Positions 13,682 to 14,447 of a stretch of 14,447 nt of DNA are shown one piece after another. Source of the DNA: Rhodanobacteraceae bacterium UBA703. GTDB lineage: Bacteria; Pseudomonadota; Gammaproteobacteria; Xanthomonadales; Rhodanobacteraceae. Each line of letters starts with the position of its first letter. Within the stretch, counting starts at the first letter, position 1. A model generated the notes under the pieces. The model was not told the origin of the DNA. It searched no databases and saw only the letters and a program-made list of their open reading frames with translations. Where the stretch lies: assembly GCA_002297645.1 (NCBI GenBank), contig DBMH01000259.1, positions 1-14,447 of the forward strand. Direction: 5' to 3'. Both the position numbers and the translations under genes were made by a program.

Positions 13682-13711
13682 ATGACGTGCCGGGCCGGGA
13701 TCGGCGATAAT
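13682..13711 (+). promoter_or_regulatory. Candidate promoter of ettA
   Basis: ATGACG (13682-13687) and GATAAT (13706-13711) are separated by 18 bases and fit a sigma-70 promoter with a start near 13718, leaving a leader of about 65 bases. A palindrome, CGGCA and TGCCG around TGACG (13678-13692), overlaps the -35 and could be an operator. A ribosome-binding GGAG lies at 13772-13775, seven bases before ATG 13783. The elements are seen; activity is inferred. Confidence 0.5.
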
Positions 13712-13782
13712 CGAACATTCCCCTTTCCCACCCGCCCCGGCTCGCACCCGCAGCCGGCGGTCGGTCCGTACGGAGCCTGTGC

Positions 13783-14447
<665 letters not shown>

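Noticed and set aside
13580..13782. Glycine riboswitch or other structured leader before glyA
   Set aside because: The likely glyA leader is only about 25-30 bases, and I find no tandem glycine-aptamer pattern in the 203-base region.

Overview
This window looks like a core chromosomal segment from a GC-rich gammaproteobacterium. The gene order and protein wording point to the Xanthomonadales/Lysobacterales (Lysobacter, Dokdonella or Rhodanobacter relatives). That placement is inferred from GC richness, the lpoA-yraN-BON lipoprotein-FAD oxidase run and the glyA-nrdR-ribD-ribE-ribB-ribH-nusB-thiL-pgpA order; no sequence search was run.

Layout. Positions 1-4035 (+ strand) hold an envelope-related cluster: the 3' part of lpoA (periplasmic activator of a peptidoglycan synthase), yraN overlapping it by four bases, a two-BON-domain lipoprotein of the DolP/YraP type, and an FAD-linked 2-hydroxyacid dehydrogenase. 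The diaA gene that lies between yraN and dolP in E. coli is absent. Positions 4140-5582 (+) encode a 480-residue secreted protein that I recognise only as an uncharacterised proteobacterial family; it is the least understood gene here. It meets the next block tail to tail, with a 27-base gap containing a perfect 6-bp hairpin.

Positions 5610-13579 (- strand) form one compact block, read in the order glyA, nrdR, ribD, ribE, ribBX, ribH, nusB, a DUF2007/zinc-ribbon gene, thiL, pgpA. From ribD onward the junctions are gaps of 3 and 9 bases, one 68-base gap before ribH, then overlaps of 4, 4, 19 and 4 bases. The block joins riboflavin synthesis with one-carbon metabolism (GlyA), repression of ribonucleotide reductase genes (NrdR), rRNA antitermination (NusB), thiamine diphosphate formation (ThiL) and phosphatidylglycerol synthesis (PgpA). 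ettA starts divergently from glyA at 13783 and runs off the window.

I see no mobile element, CRISPR array, phage gene, toxin-antitoxin pair, rRNA or tRNA, and no gene-free stretch over 300 bases; the longest is the 203-base glyA/ettA divergent region. I do not see strong evidence for an undescribed system. The items most worth a second look are the secreted unknown, a ribB gene whose GTP cyclohydrolase II half has lost its catalytic residues, altered substrate-side motifs in the RibD deaminase domain, the zinc-ribbon gene wedged between nusB and thiL, an inverted-repeat-bounded element between nrdR and glyA, a C9 tract upstream of the lipoprotein gene, and a nested hairpin before the secreted unknown.
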